From Tetrahymena elliotti 4EA (taxonomy: Eukaryota > Ciliophora > Oligohymenophorea > Hymenostomatida > Tetrahymenidae), in NCBI GenBank assembly GCA_000231825.2, contig JH720296.1:1764683-1828682 (forward strand): DNA of 64,000 bases. Reading direction: 5' to 3'. Within the stretch, counting starts at the first letter, position 1. Every line of letters begins with the position of its first letter. The notes below the pieces were generated by a model. It had not been told where the DNA came from. It did not search any database and was given only the letters and a program-made list of their open reading frames with translations. This document shows, piece after piece, positions 11,776 to 25,772 of the stretch. Both the position numbers and the translations under genes were made by a program.

Positions 11776-13289
11776 AAATTAATTCAATAAATAATATGAA
11801 TCATTATTTCATAAAAATGAAAAAATGCAATGAAAATTAAATAAAACTTGTATGAAAAAAGTTTAAATTAATTGAAAAATTTTAGAGAGCAATAAAACTT
11901 ATAAATTTACAACAAATGAACTGAAAGGTCTTTGTGATATGATAAATTAGAGTTCGTCAACTTTTTATTAAAAAAAAATAAAAAATCTATCTAAGCATTT
12001 AAAAAATTAGGTACATCATTTATATTATCAAACTAATTTAAATTCTATTTCATATATTTTTTATTAAAAAGGATTATGTGTGAAAATAAGAGTGAATAAG
12101 TTAATTAAAATTTTAAGGATCAATTTCTAATAAATCTTAGTATTGACCTAACAAAAGCATTAATTAAAAAAACACTTTAAAAATAATGAGAACACACTAC
12201 CCTTCATATTTAATTTTATCTTTTAAATTAAATATTTAGTAAAAAATGATTTTATTATTTATTTATTTCATTTTTTTAATTTCTTATTTTGAGAGGAAAA
12301 TATTTTTTCATTTTTACATTTGAAAAAAAAAATCTAAGAACATTGATATTAGCCTATTTAAAATTAATTTTAAACCAGTTTTAATTATTTTAGATATTTT
12401 ATGATATAAAATCTTATCACAAGAGGGCTTTATTTGTATTTGTAGTGAACAGAAAATATCATATTAGAAATATTTATTGTCTATTTTATTATATTTTAAT
12501 TTTTATTTCTATTTCTATTTTTACCATATTAGAAGATATAATAGAAAATAACCAACTAAATATCAGGTATTAAAAAGCTAAAAAATAAAGTAAAAGAATG
12601 AAATCAAAAAAATAATCAATAAAATAAAGCTAATAGAAAGTAAGTTTAGAATTTTCGAAATTAGTGATAAAATAATTGATATCTTTTGCTGGAAAAATAA
12701 TAATAAATAAATTATCACTGAATGAATATCGTTTGAAATCAATCAATCATAAATATTTTAATTCAGAATTTAAATTTTCCGTGTAATTTTGGTTATTAAA
12801 TGTATTTATGAATTGGGTTAAATAAATTATATCTATCTTAATATCTCTATTAATTTTCATTTAGTATTTTAATAATTATCTATTGAGTCAGCCCTATCAA
12901 ATTAATATAAAAATCATCTCAAATTATTTAAAAGATTATAAACAATATTATTTTTTAATAACCAAATAAATTATTTATTAAGCTGTTTTTATTTCTATCT
13001 AAAGTAATTGAGTAAATAATATAAATCCATCACTCAACATAGGAAAAGGACAAATAGTTTATTAGCCAATAGAATTTGCTTGAGAAAGAAATAATAGAAG
13101 GTATAATTTAAAAACTCTTTTCTTTTGCTTTGTTAATTTATTTGATGCAATCAGCTTACTTCATTTGATATATTTCTACATAAGATTGTAATATTTTCCT
13201 ATTAATTTTAAAAAAGATACCTGTAAGAGAATTAAGTTAGCAAAGTAGATTTAAAAAGGAAAGATATACGAATTGATTAGTTAGATAAA
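11776..13289. other. Non-coding spacer upstream of the transporter gene
   Basis: Very A+T-rich with no supported coding frame or RNA gene. The last few hundred bases should hold the promoter and 5' UTR of the gene starting at 13290, but no ciliate promoter motif can be named. Confidence 0.4.
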
Positions 13290-15221
13290 ATGATAGACAA
13301 TTAAAATTAGTTATCCTATGCAGTCAATTTAGAATAAATTCGCAAGAATTCAGAAATACCTAAAATTAATAATGTAGTAGGCCGTCAATAATAAGCTTAT
13401 ATGTAAAATAACTCTCTTTCGGATGATGAAGACTACGAATATCATGGCTATTCTTAAACAACTAGATAGGATTAGCAACAACTGAATTAGCCAAATTAGG
13501 GATATAGTTGGAAAGTAGATTAAACAAGAATTACTAATTCTTTTTTTGATAATCGTCATATAGCATCTAAATAAATAGCTTAGCAATTGTCTCGCCCCAT
13601 CCCATACTCAACAATATTATTGACAATATTAGCAGTTTTTATATCTGGTTTTAAAGGTACTGCGTTTTTAATGATTGATCTAAAAGACCCTGAAGATCCA
13701 ACTCAATCAGGAGGGTTCATTTTGCGTGCTTTCTGGCGTCAGATATTAATATCAATATTTTTTATACCTTTAATTTACTAGGAATATAGTAAGGAAAAAA
13801 CAGAGGAAATAGAGGAATTGAGGCTTTATAAAAAAGAACATATTTTTAATAAAAAATGTTTAATGACAATAGGTTTTTGTTCCTTTGTTTATGCAGTATG
13901 GGTTGGAACTATGGCTTATAGCGTTTACCACACTTCTATTGCTAATGTTTACATTTTTAATAACATTTATCCTCTTTTCCTTGTAATTTATAAGATTTTT
14001 TCTCACTTTACACCTAAGGAAGAAAGAGTTTAATAATAATCAATTAACAAATTTGAAACATTTGGCGCTCTTTTGTCTATTACTGTTTTAGTTCTACTTG
14101 TTTATGAAAATACATCTGTTATTTACCCAGAAATAATTGCTCTTGTCGGTGCTTTATCTGCTGCCATTTATTATTCAAATATTTAATAAATTATATCTGA
14201 ATATCCATGGATGCTTGCAGTTTTTTTACTTTCTTCATTTACAACCGTTTTCTTTGGAGTTTATAGCTTGATTTTTGAGAAATCAACATTCAATATGAAT
14301 ACGAATCATGGCTTATTTGGAGTTTTCTCAGTTGAATGGATATTCTTGAATATCTTTATCAGCTTACTTACTGGTGTAGTCAATACTAAACTATTTTCAT
14401 ATATCAGCTAATAGCTTAAAACTATTTATGTAGATATAGCTATTATGAGTGAAGCTTTTGCAGCTATGATTTTAGCTTATATTTTTGGATTCCAAGAATT
14501 CCCTAACCTTACTTAATTAGGTATTTATTTCTTCTATGTTGTTGCTCTTGTCATGCTAGCTAAAGGAAAAAGTGAGGCATAAATTGAATAAATTTCCCTA
14601 TAAGATGAAAATAACATAAAAGTAAACCCCAATATAATAAATGGATACTCAAATCCCAATACATCTAATAGAAATATAGGTTTAGTATCAAATAGCAGAG
14701 GCTCATATCTTCCTCCTAGTGTTTTTACAACAGGAGGAGGAATAAACTAAAATCCTAATTTCAATTAGACTCCTAATAGCAAAACATAAACAAATATACC
14801 TACCTATAAAAAGAACACTATCAGTGGAGTAAATGAAATGAACATGACTGATTTTTCCAAGTAAAACATATTAAATCAAAGAAATACTTTAAATTCAGAT
14901 CAGCAGATTAATGATAATAGCTACAGTAAAAGTTCAAACATAATCAATAGCTAACATAAATTTAATTCTTATTAAAGCGATTCAGATCATAAATCCCACT
15001 AAGATAATCAAAATTACTAATTGCAAAACGTTCATCATATTAATGTAATAGAAGAATAGGATGAAGAAATAAATGATTCTCGTTATTACGGATAAGCTGC
15101 TGGACATAGTAATATTAAAGACTAAAATACACATGAAATATAATCACATAACTTAAATGATTCAATTTCTGATTTCAATAAAGAATTCCTAAAAAACCTC
15201 AAAAATAAAAATTACATGTGA
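13290..15221 (+). CDS. DMT/EamA-like multi-pass membrane transporter
   Basis: Single-exon frame of 643 codons to TGA 15219-15221. The start ATG at 13290 is the first in frame after an upstream run without coding character; the next in-frame ATG is 13401. Residues 1-100 are Gln/Asn-rich and probably cytosolic. Residues ~105-430 contain about ten hydrophobic helices, beginning STILLTILAVFISGFKGTAF and ending GIYFFYVVALVMLAKG. The pattern of paired short helices and the YSVYHTSIANVYIFNNIYPL block are reminiscent of drug/metabolite transporters (EamA, SLC35). The last ~210 residues are low-complexity Asn/Ser/Gln with HKSHQDNQ-like patches. The family assignment rests on topology and general look, not on a diagnostic motif. 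The substrate is unknown. It is likely in the plasma or an endomembrane. Confidence 0.6.
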
Positions 15222-16760
15222 AAAAATAAACAAAGAACTTAAAAATTAATTTTTGTAAATATAATATTTTTATTGAAATAACAATTTTTAAGATTTGTAA
15301 AATGGTCTTCTTTTACACTTATTATTTTTAAAAGTTTCTAAATTTCTATAGCAAATAGTTTCCTTACTTACCTCATATTAAAAATATATCACTTCTAAAT
15401 TATTTCTTTACAAATACTTTAAATTAATTTTTATTTTTTAGAAAACTAAAAAATTTCATTTAAGATTTATCTGATAAATATAGTGTTTATTATGTAGATA
15501 TAATCACTGATAATAATTTATTCAAAGTATATATCAAGCAGCTAGCCTAAATAAATAAAACAAAGTGTAATTATGATAGCTGAAAAAACTCGACCTAAAC
15601 AGATCCTATTTTCTATTTTCAATATTGACTTTATTTAATCATTATTTGTTCTTTGTCTAAATTTATTAAATAAATTACTAAAAATTAATTAAAAGATCTT
15701 TAATCAAGAAAAAATAGCTCGAAATTTATCATAGGCTACACAATAATTATCTTTTTTACTATTCATTTATTCACTTACAATATTTTTCAGATTGTTTTTA
15801 TGGATAGATAAATTTATTATTTAGAGCAATTTCTTTAATAGTACTTTCCTTGACCAGAAATCAAAATGAAGTGAATTTTAATATCAAAAGATTTTAGAAA
15901 TAAAATTACTAAAAATGTACTTAATTAAATCAGATATAATTTTACTCTTTTAAATTGAAAATAGTTAGAATGAAAATATTTTCTTTCAGTTTGAATTTTC
16001 ATAAAAAATATCATTAAAAAAATATTCATTCAAGCACATAAATCTTCACTTAAAAGAGTTAAAATAAAGGATCCAGTAAGTTGATAATAACTTAGCCCAC
16101 TAATTAATTAAGAGAAGCAAATCTTAGTTATATGAACAAGATTAATAGCAATCAATATCAAAAAAAATTTAAATAAATATATTATTACACTTTCATTCAA
16201 AGATATGTAAACATTTATCCTTTTCGAATCATATTAATATCATTTTATTTCAAACTCTTAAGAATTAAATTAAATCATTTTAAATGTCAATTTGAATTAG
16301 AATTCTTTAAATTTTAATATCTTTAAGAGTTTTCTATTCAGTATTTTTTATAATTTCTTTTGTCTTCTACTAATTTGTTTAATTTATAAACCTAAATTTT
16401 GCTACCATTTTATCTTTTTGAAATTTTGGCTTTCAAAGAAGAATTTAAATTAAAATATTATTAAAACTTTAAAAAATAAGAATTACTTTTATTTTTACAA
16501 TAAATCATATTTTGAGCTTGAATTATTAATAAAATATTCTTAAACTCTAAGAAACTTATGAGCTATTTGCTATTAAATTTAAAGATATTTTCAATTAACA
16601 TATCCTAATTTTTTTAATAAATATAATTTTTTTAACTATAAATAGGAGTGATTATTATTAGCTAATATACAAATGTCAAATAGCCCTACAAAAAAAATAT
16701 TTAAAATAATCTATGAATAGAAAAATGATATTTTTATTTTTTAATTTTTACCAGTTTTGA
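15222..16760. other. Non-coding spacer
   Basis: A+T-rich; no supported gene on either strand. The rightmost part may contain the unresolved first exon(s) of the gene entered at 16761. Confidence 0.35.
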
Positions 16761-19173
16761 AATCAAGAAAATACGAGCAAAAAAAAGTAAATAAAATCCT
16801 ATCCAATCATTTTTACTAATAAACAAAAATTTGAAAAATAAATTGTTAAAAAGTAATTAACCTCGAAGGAAAAGATATAAATAAATAGGTAACTAAAATG
16901 TTTAATTTTTTTAATTGAAATTTAACTTTCGTTATCAAATAAATTAATTCCTTTATATTTTTTTAGATAAATTACTCAAAATAAATTAGAATCCAATACA
17001 TAAGATCATAAATAAGATGGATTTCATTCAGAAAAAGTTTGTAGAATTAAATGTAGATTCATAGCTTAATATTTAGATCTGCATGAATTCAAATGGATTG
17101 TACAGGCTTTAGGTAGAAAAAAACCAAAGGAAATTAAAAGTGATTATCTCATAATCTTTTAGAAATTAGATTATTAACCTATTCAATAAATCTTACTCTT
17201 AAAAATCATTCAATACCTCATTAAAAATAAATATTCTGAAATAGTTACAGAATTTTGAGAGTTTAAAAAAGGATATATAAATTTAAGATGGCAAATTATT
17301 AGGAGGTGGATGTGGTCAATCTCGAGTTGGAGTTGAGGATGTAGCAGAATCTGTAAAAAAAGTAAATAACAGATAATTACAAAAAAGGCGCACAAATTTT
17401 AAATTAGATGAAAATTTCCTTGAAGAATATGAAAAATATAAATAAGAATGTTAAGAAATTATATTAAGTATGAAAGAAATTAAGTAAAGTCTGACTTTTA
17501 ATGTCATTCAAGTTGATAATAAAGAAGATAATAAGGCCAATGAAGATAAAAAAAGTGAGAAAAGTGGAACTAACCGCAGAAGCAGTTTACTGAATATACC
17601 TGATGATCATTAGAATGACAAATAATAGTACTCAATGAGTAAATTTAGTTAATATAAAAAAAGAGAAGAAGAAGAAGATAGTGATAGTCAAGGTGATGGT
17701 GAAAGTGAAGACTAAAAAAATGATTAATAAGCTAGCAATAATTAAGGAAAACAATTAACCAATAAACAAGAAAAAAATGATAAATAAGTTGAAAAAAGTA
17801 ATTAGAAGTAGGATAAAATCCAAGATCTAGATTCATAAACAAAAGTTGAAGATGAGCAGGGAGATGAAGAGTAGTACAACTTAAGAGCAACGATTTACTA
17901 GCTAGAAGAATTTATATATAAGTATAGGAAAAATTTTGGTGATGATGTTATTAAATATAAGAATTTCTTAATAGAAATATTTGAAACTTATTTATAGTTT
18001 TCGTTTTTAAGCTCTAACTAATCAAGCTGTGATGCAGAAGATCTCATCAACCAGTAAAAGGCAAAGATAAAAGAAATGAAGACTATACTTGAAAATTAAA
18101 AGAATAATTAGCCTTCTCTAGATCTTGTTTTTTATTTGCACTTATTTGAGAAAAATAGAGAAACAGACTTTGTTTTTCCTAATACGAAAAAGCTAGATAA
18201 ATTTATTAATTCATGCAAATATTTAGCATCAAAGATTTAAAATTTAGTTGTCGATGCAATGAAAATTAATAAGGGATAAGTCATAACAGGAATAGGAGAT
18301 TTATTTACAAATTTTGATGTGATTATTAATGAAATAGATACCATGAGACAAAAAAAATTCTTTAAATTACTGTTTAATATTTCAATGTAAAATGTGAAGG
18401 CAAATTAAAAATTGACTGGAAAGAAAATATAGAATATTTCTAATTAAGTAGTATTTTATATCTCGAGATTTAAAGATATGTTTGAGGAAAATAAGATTTA
18501 AGATGAAAAAAGATTGATGATATATTATCTTCTCAAAATTAGCTTTTTAATAGAAGAACTTTTGGAAATACATGAAGATATTTAAGAAGAAAAAAAATTA
18601 TTTTTGATAGAAAGCAAGGTGAAAGAATTTCAGGAGTAAACTCTTAATTTACATACTGGGGAAGTAAATCGTTTCATCACTATTCTCTCTTAATACGTAA
18701 ATAACGAAAGCCTATTTGATAAATTCAAGTAAGTGATTAACCTCTAAATCAAAAGTGTTTACTTTAAGTTTGCAAATCTGAAACTGTAAATAAATTTCAG
18801 AAAACTTTTAATTGCAAATTAACAAGAGTCAGACCCTATTTTCAAATTACTTTCCATGAGCTTATTTAAGCAATACATAGAAGAGACTGATGACTCAGTT
18901 AAAATTTTACTTTATACTGATACTTCATTCTAGGAGTTTGTTAATCCTAAAAAGAAGAAGAAAAATCCTCAAAATAAAAATCAATTAGAATGTAACTCAT
19001 AGTTTATCTAAGAATTTATTGATTTAAATCAAAATTGGACTCCTGAAAAGTTAGAATAAGATAAACTTGCTAATGTAACTGGAAAAGTTAAAAGTGCTAC
19101 TAAGTCTATATATTCAATTCTTAAGAGCAACGAAACTCAAGTTAATAAATTAGTGGCTTAAGCTATCAAGTGA
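16761..19173 (+). CDS. Unknown acidic/lysine-rich protein; internal single-base frame break
   Basis: Coding sequence is clear from about 16763 to TGA 19171-19173, giving ~780 residues, but the 5' end is unresolved. Upstream of 16761 is a TGA with no ATG in frame, so an earlier exon is likely. One intron is inferred at 16889-16966 (GTAACT...TTTTTAG). An N-terminal helical block (FHSEKVCRIKCRFIAQYL, then KIIQYLIKNKYSEIVTEF) precedes an acidic Ser/Asp/Glu/Gln-rich linker (about nt 17500-17880). A long helical C-terminal domain follows, with FFKLLFNISMQN and a basic KKKKKNPQNK patch. Between KYSEIVTEF and ESLKKDIQ the frame shifts by one base at TTTT (17253-17256). Three Ts would keep one continuous, sensible protein. 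No named family is recognised. The helical repeats would fit a nuclear or scaffold protein, but that is a guess. Confidence 0.6.
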
Positions 19174-19827
19174 GAGCAATATTTAATTTAAAATAATCAA
19201 AAAATTAAAATAACAAAATTTAAATCCTATTGCATTTTTTTCTCCTAAGTTAATAATATTATTATTTAATATCTCCAAATTTGTTTTACTTAAAAATTAA
19301 ATTTAAAAATGAATTTTTAACTATTATTTATATTCGAAAGCAATATATTATTTAATCCAATTTCTAAGAGCATTGATATTTTAATTGCAAAAATATCTGC
19401 AAAATATTTTTTAATCAAAATGTTTATTTTTTAAAATCAAGTAACATGAAAAAATCCAAATTTAAAATAAAAGATATTAAATATAATAAATATTTAAAAG
19501 CTTATTTATAATAAACATAAAAAATGTTTCTTTAAAATTTGAAGATTTTAAATACACATTGATTTACATATAAATTCTGAATTTTCATATTTTTTAGATG
19601 GATACAAAATTTTGATTGGTATTCTTAAGAAATCTAATTATGAATAGAAAATTAGATATTCAAAATAAACAAAGTTATTTTTTGATATCAATCTTATTTT
19701 TTAGTGAATAAATGAATAAGTGATTGATTGATTTATATTTTTAACAATATTTCAAAGAATTTGTTAAAAGTTTTAAAAATTGATTTTTAATATTTTTTTC
19801 AATTATTTTACTGAAACTTACATATTA
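19174..19827. other. Intergenic spacer before ARMC9
   Basis: A+T-rich with no coding frame or RNA recognised. It separates two same-strand genes and must hold the 3' UTR of one and the promoter of the other. Confidence 0.4.
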
Positions 19828-22800
19828 ATGAATAAAAATAAATAAAATTCATAGTAGAATATTAAGTCAAGCTAAAATTAAAAACGCACATTACCAGTGA
19901 ATTAGAATTCAAAGAATGCTGCGTAAGGTAGATCAACTTCTCCAAATACTGTGATTGGTTCAAGGAATTCATTATCTAGAAATTAAAATAATGGAAATAA
20001 TAGAGATTAAATTACAAGTGAAGGCTCCAGTTCTTTAAATTAAAAAGGACTACGTCCTACTTAAGCTTAACAAAAGAATAATTAACAAGTTTAGCAATAG
20101 TAGCAATAGTCATAATCATAGTAGTAATCAATGAAGAGTGATCCTTCTAGTTAAGTACAGCATTTTTAGGGAATTGCTCAAGGATTATACTCAGAAGAAT
20201 ATCCTTTTGATTAAATAAATAATTTAATTCATGAATATTTGCTGAAGAACAACTTAATTAAAACACTTGATACATTTTAAGATGAGTTAACTCAACCATT
20301 ATAGCCTTATGATTAGAATAAAGGATATGAATTTTAGCTTATGGAAGTAATCAAAAATTACAAAATATTTATTAATTTCATAATTTCGCTCATTGATTAT
20401 TAGATTCATATAGAAAAAAGAAATATTTTGGTTAAGATTGTTAAAATATATTAAAAGAAATAAATGAGAATAATTTCATTAAATTGTTATGTTAATAAGC
20501 AAGATTGTAATTTCTTTTTTATTTTTGAAAATAGCATTTTAAGAAAGGAGAGAGAGATTTATTTTTTAAGAAATGGAATAGATTCTTGCCTCTTAGTATT
20601 TTGATTGGTGATGAGAAGGTTACTAAGTTAGAATTTTACTTGCAGATATACTTCTTTATCTTTCCAATCCACCCTTTTTTTAATAAGAGGACAGGTTAAA
20701 TAACCCCTGAAAGTATCAATAGCTTCAAGGAATATTTAGATAATAGAGGAGCTGCACTTGCAAAGACTAATGAGTTTTTGTAATATTATGCTTTACCTTA
20801 TATTCCAAGACCTCAAGAACACTAAGCTCTATAACATCTTTTTACTGAGAATTGGATTTAGAGTTTAAGGTTACAATTAAATTAATTTTTAGCTTCTCTC
20901 TATGACAATTAGCCTCTTCCACTATTGTTTTATATTTACTAAAGTTATTGGGCAAATATAAGTAATGCTACAAACAATGAGGGTAATAAGAATTTTGGAA
21001 GTGCAAACACTTTTGCATAGTTGTAATAATAGAATCAAGTGAATGCAAATCAATAATTTCAAAATATTGGAATGCAAAAAGTATAAGAATCTATTGTTAT
21101 AAGTAATAGTAACAATAACAATTATATAGATTAATCAGCATACATGAGAGGATAAGGGGTAAGCAGTGAAGTTAATTTAAGTGCCCTATAAAATGAAAAT
21201 AGAGAGCTTGTAAATGTTGTCAAGTAATTTAATGAAAAGTATATTATGCTGCAAAACTAAAATAGGATTGTATCTGAGCAAAATAAATAAATTATTATTG
21301 AAAGCCATCAAAAATGGATTGCAACAGCCAATGAATTAGTTTAAATTTCAAAAAATGTAATCAAATTAATTATTTTAATTATTAAATTTAATTTGTTTAT
21401 TAAATGTAAAGTTGAAAGCTATGATTGATGGAAATATTATTAAAGGTATTCCATTCAATTAGGAGGTATTAAATGCTTTGTAAACTAGGATAGATAAATT
21501 TGAAAGTTTCTTGAATACAAATATTGAAGATCTTATTTCACAAAGTCAAGATATATCTTTGTTTGATAAGTAAAGCTTTTTGAATGATCCAGATAATGGT
21601 ACAAATTCTGACTTTTTGGTTAGTCCAGGTCCATTAAATTTAATAGGAGGATAGAGTAATAAATAAATTTTCGAAAAAAATTATTTTCTAAAATCTCTTT
21701 TATTAAAAAAACAGATTTCTAATTTCAGGCTATTGTTCATGACCCTCTTAAGTATGAAAATCCTTATTGTGCTTTAGATTTTTAGAAGATTAAGAATCTA
21801 ATAATAAGGTAAGAAGATCCAATATTATGTTGTGCTGTCTTGTAAGCTCTTAGATGGAGAGTTTCTAAAGCTAGAGGAGCATATGTGAGAAGAGAAATTG
21901 TTGTTACATATGCTACTTTTAATCTCATAGGATGCGAAAATCCAGAAGACTAAGCATTACAAAATGCTTTATTTTAAAAAGATTTAAGAATTTAAGAGTA
22001 AATAAAGATTTAAATTAAAAATATTCAAATGTCATGGATAAATAATAGTGACTTAAATTTACTCAATTTGGATATTAAATCTGATCCAAAATATTATTTT
22101 TTCAGATTATCAAATCTATTTATGAAATTTAAAAATCAAAATCGATCCATGGAATTTTGTTCACTTATGACATAATCTAAAAAAAATATAGTTTTATAAA
22201 TTTAAATGGGCTTGGATTGGATTTGATGTAGATCAATGAATATTGAGTAAAAATATTATTGGAGAATGAATTATCTAAACACCAATAAATTTAAGAACCC
22301 AAATATATACAGTCCAACTATTTTTTGATTCAATGACATTTACAGATAAAAAATAATAAGATTATTAAATATTTTTTAATCAATCAAGATTTGCTTTGAG
22401 ATTAGTGAATGCTATGGCATCTGATTTCTATGGAAGAACATACTTAATAAAATCAGATAATCTGGCAATTATTCTTATAGATATTCTAAGAAGTGAGGTT
22501 GTTTAAAATTGAAATTTGGAATTAAATAAATAAATAAAATTTATTTCTAATAATAACACAGAAAGAGGATAGTTTTACTCGAAGAAATGCACTTGGAGCT
22601 CTTTAAAAACTTTCACTTAGAAGAAAACCTTAGATTGTAATGATTAACAATAATTTAATTTAATGGATTGTCTAAACACTAAGAGATGAGAAAGACACAC
22701 TTTCAGAATATTCATATGAATATGCAACGGCATTGTTTATGAATCTTTCATTAAGAAGCAGTGGAAAATTAAAATGTGAAGATCCTAAAGAGGGAGTTCT

Positions 22801-24171
22801 AAATGTGCTAAATGATTTACTAGAGCATGAAAATATGCAAGTAATCAATTACTTCAAATTTCGATTTTTCTTTCAAAAAATGCTTAAAAATTTTGTTTAA
22901 AAGGTTAGAACTTTCGTTAATGGTACTTTGTATTCACTTTTGGGTAGATAGTCCTTAAGAGAGCAAGCACGTGCTATGGGAATGAATGAAATTCTCACTT
23001 TACTTATGGAAAGTAGTGATGAAAGATTTACAAAGTAAATCCAATATATTATGGATCAGCTGAATAAAGAAAAACCTGATGATGATGCTTTAAGTGATTC
23101 AAATGAAGAAGATAATGATGTTGATGATATTGATGATGAAGAAGAAATTGGAGAAGATGAACAAGCTGATGATTTTATTGAAAACTCAAATAATATACCT
23201 TTAGGAGAAGATTTGCTTGTAAACAATTATAAACTAGAAGGAGCTGAAGCGATTAAGGTAATTTTATAATGTTGAATCATATTTAAATTAAATCATTTTT
23301 TCCATAGTAATAAAATATCACAAAGAGGATTATTTAAGAATCTCACAATCAGAGAATGCTATCTTCTGCCAATATAAATGTACACTAAAGTTATGTAGGC
23401 TATTAAAGAGGGATAACAGATATTCCGTTTAATAGACCAGCAACACCATCTATGTCCACGAGCTATATAAGTCATACTCAGAAAACAAGTCAAAATTATA
23501 GGTCTTAACCAAGTTAACAATAATAAAGAAACACAGCAAATAAAATTATAAAATCAGCTATATCATAAAGTGTATCTAAGGATCCTAGTTAAAAGAGTAT
23601 TATGGATTAGTAATAGGGGTACATAAATCATCAAAATAATAATTAATAAGAAATAAATCAATAAAACTTGTAACCCTAAGAAGAAGAGAGAAGTAAAGTT
23701 TTTATTTATGAGAAATTTAATTTAAACTTTATAATATAAAAGATATTCCTTCCGAAATGAGATCGAGACCAAAAATTTTAAGAACTCCAGCAGGAGGAGA
23801 AAGATAGAGGATAGAGTAATTATAAAAATAACATGAAGATTAACAACATTAAAGTTTTGTAGAATAAGCAATTACATACAAAGATGTTAAAAAAGATAAT
23901 AAATAAAAACCTCCTTTAGGTAGATAGTCTCCCGAAAAGTCATAGTCTCCTCCAACAAAAGAATAGCTGAAATAGTAAGAATAGTAAGAAGAATAGTAAT
24001 AAAGTAATCACTAAATTGAGTAGTAGGGAGAAGCAGTAGTAAATTATCTAAATTTTTCTTAAGTTATTAGATTTAAAATAAATAAATAATTAAAAGGTAT
24101 AAGATGAATTTAAGAAGGCATTTGAATCTAAGCCTAGAATTCCTAGAACACCTCCAGGTCTATTAAAATGA
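19828..24171 (+). CDS. ARMC9: ARMC9 homologue (LisH + armadillo-type basal-body protein)
   Basis: Multi-exon gene from ATG 19828 to TGA 24169-24171. After an N-terminal Gln/Ser-rich tail with a poly-Gln run written in mixed CAA/TAG/TAA codons, a LisH motif appears (INNLIHEYLLKNNLIKTL, near nt 20215). The characteristic ARMC9 block follows: KLEFYLQIYFFIFPIHPF, KEYLDNRGAALAKTNEFL, QYYALPYIPRPQEH, a coiled coil, then ALRWRVSKARGAYVRRE. The armadillo part continues with RLVNAMASDFYGRTYLI, RNALGALQKLSLRRKPQ, LFMNLSLRSSGK and REQARAMGMNEILTLLM, an acidic stretch, and C-terminal PRIPRTPPGL. These match the vertebrate ARMC9 order. Introns supported: 21357-21411, 21656-21728, about 22498-22560, 22840-22902 and 23258-23307, plus two near the 3' end. 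Joins at about 20350-20560 and 22000-22390 are not resolved. ARMC9 works at the ciliary base and basal body in a Joubert-syndrome protein module. Confidence 0.92.
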
Positions 24172-24747
24172 AATAAAGAAAGAACACTAATTATTTTGCA
24201 TGATTTTTAAGAAATATTTATAATTATTTGCTCATTGTAATTATTTATTTTCGTAATTAATTTTAATATTTTAATCAACAATAAAAAGAGAAAATTGTAA
24301 TTAGTATTTTGAATAACTAGCTAGATAGGAAAAAACTATTTTTTTTACAAAAAAAGTTTAGATTAAAAAAATATTTTGTTTATTGGAATAAATGTATTTA
24401 TTAATAACTTTAATTTATTTTATTGCTGATTTAAAATATTCTCATTTAATTAATTTTCTGTGTTCATTATATATATCCACAAATAATACTCATGATGTTT
24501 TTAATTAATAAACTTCTTTTTAATCTGATTAATGGCTGTTTTTTAATGATGATAATAAGATAATAATTATTATTACTCTGATTAAGATATACTCTAATAC
24601 GTTTTAATAGACAAGTAGAATAATATGTATATATTTTCTAATAATTATTTAAAGAAGCAATAATACAAATGAAGTAAATTTTAAACTGAAGTAAATTAAT
24701 GTAATTATAAATTGTTTTATAAAATCTAATATTTTCTCCCTATTTTA
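24172..24747. other. Convergent intergenic region
   Basis: Lies between the 3' ends of ARMC9 (plus) and the SHIPPO-type gene (minus). A+T-rich, with no gene or RNA recognised. Confidence 0.45.
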
Positions 24748-25132
24748 TCATATATGTCTATTTATTTACCCTGGGAGATCATCTTTTTCATAAAAAAACT
24801 TCTTTGTCTTGATTAAAAGCATTTTTGTTAATTTCTTATGAATATTGTACAATCACCTGATGTTAAGATTATTAAAATTTAGATCCATTATTTTTATTTT
24901 TACTTTGCTTGTCGAAATTGTAGCTTCCTGGCCCAGGAAAGGTGTTTTGCTCATTTTAATAAAACAATTACCCATCTACCATTTAGTATTAGGATTTAAC
25001 ACCAAAGCTTGCACCAATCACATGATAATAAGAAGGTAAATTGTAATGTCCAATTCCTGGATTTTAATTTTGCGTAAATATATCTGGTCTTTAAGCTCTA
25101 GGAAAAGAAGGTCCTAAGTTATTTGAAGACAT
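24748..25132 (-). CDS. Small PG-rich (SHIPPO/STPGR-type) axonemal protein
   Basis: The minus-strand ATG at 25130-25132 opens a frame encoding MSSNNLGPSFPRAQRPDIF, NPGIGHYNLPSYYHVIGASF and NTFPGPGSYNFDKQS. The PGPGSYN and PGIGHYN units are those of sperm-tail PG-rich repeats (ODF3/SHIPPO family), proteins associated with axonemal and cortical microtubules. Near 24837 there is either a short intron (donor GTGATT, acceptor AATCAAG), giving a tail with YEKDDLPG and TGA at 24748, or read-through to TGA at 24788-24790. The spliced version is preferred because DLPG again resembles the repeat. Length is about 110 residues, short for the family. It is transcribed convergently with ARMC9. Confidence 0.75.
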
Positions 25133-25557
25133 TTGATTTAATTTTAGATAAATATTCTTTAACTTTATCATTATTTTTAATTAATACTTTAGTTAAACTT
25201 AAGGTATTTGTAATTACATGAGGAGAAAAAAGAATATATCTAATAAATATTTTATAACTTTTTATATCAAAAATCATATAGAAAAGTATGACCTAAAATT
25301 TACTATTCATTTTGCTTTATGAAAAATTCTTGTTTCACCAATTTTCTATTCTCTAAAATGAAGTTTTTGAGTTAAAAATTAAACCACTTAGAAAATTATT
25401 ATCTAATTGTTATTAGAAGAAGAAAATCTATTTAATTAGTCTTTATCAAGCTCTATTTACCTTTATATCACTCTGAAAAAAGAAGAAATAATAAAGAATT
25501 AAAATTAGATAAAAAAACATAAGTACAGCAAGTAGAGCCAAAAACAATAAAAGTAAC
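25133..25557. other. Divergent intergenic region
   Basis: Lies between the start of the SHIPPO-type gene (minus) and a tiny plus-strand ORF. It probably carries the promoter of the former. No motif can be named. Confidence 0.35.
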
Positions 25558-25772
25558 ATGAGCAGTCTCACAAAAGAATAAATATTTTAAAAAATCATTA
25601 AGAATCCAGAAAATAAATACTGGAAGAAGAAAATCTGAACTTTGAATAAATCATGGAAGAAATCTAGAAAGAAACATAGGAACCTCCTAAAAAAATTTTA
25701 AGAGAAGTGGCTTTAAAATCTAGTTAAAAAATGCACGATTTAGCATAAAAATCTAAAATGAACAAAAATTGA
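25558..25772 (+). CDS. Putative ~71-residue helical protein with one-base frame break
   Basis: ATG 25558 opens a coding-looking frame (MSSLTKEQIFQKIIKNPENK) that hits TGA at 25636-25638. In another frame the same kind of sequence continues (NLNFEQIMEEIQKETQEPPK, ILREVALKSSQKMHDLAQ) to TGA 25770-25772. One extra A in the AAAA run at 25630-25633 would join the two into a single ~71-residue helical, charged protein. The family is unknown. Either this is a real small gene with a sequencing or assembly error, or a chance alignment of two short frames. The non-random composition favours the former. Confidence 0.4.

Noticed and set aside
13587..14411. Several short standard-code ORFs that look like a broken membrane-protein pseudogene
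   Set aside because: All are in one frame and are joined by TAA/TAG codons. With the ciliate code they form one continuous protein, so there is no pseudogene.
24845..25039. Plus-strand 64-codon ORF
   Set aside because: Antisense of the minus-strand SHIPPO-type gene, whose PGPGSYN repeats are the genuine coding signal.
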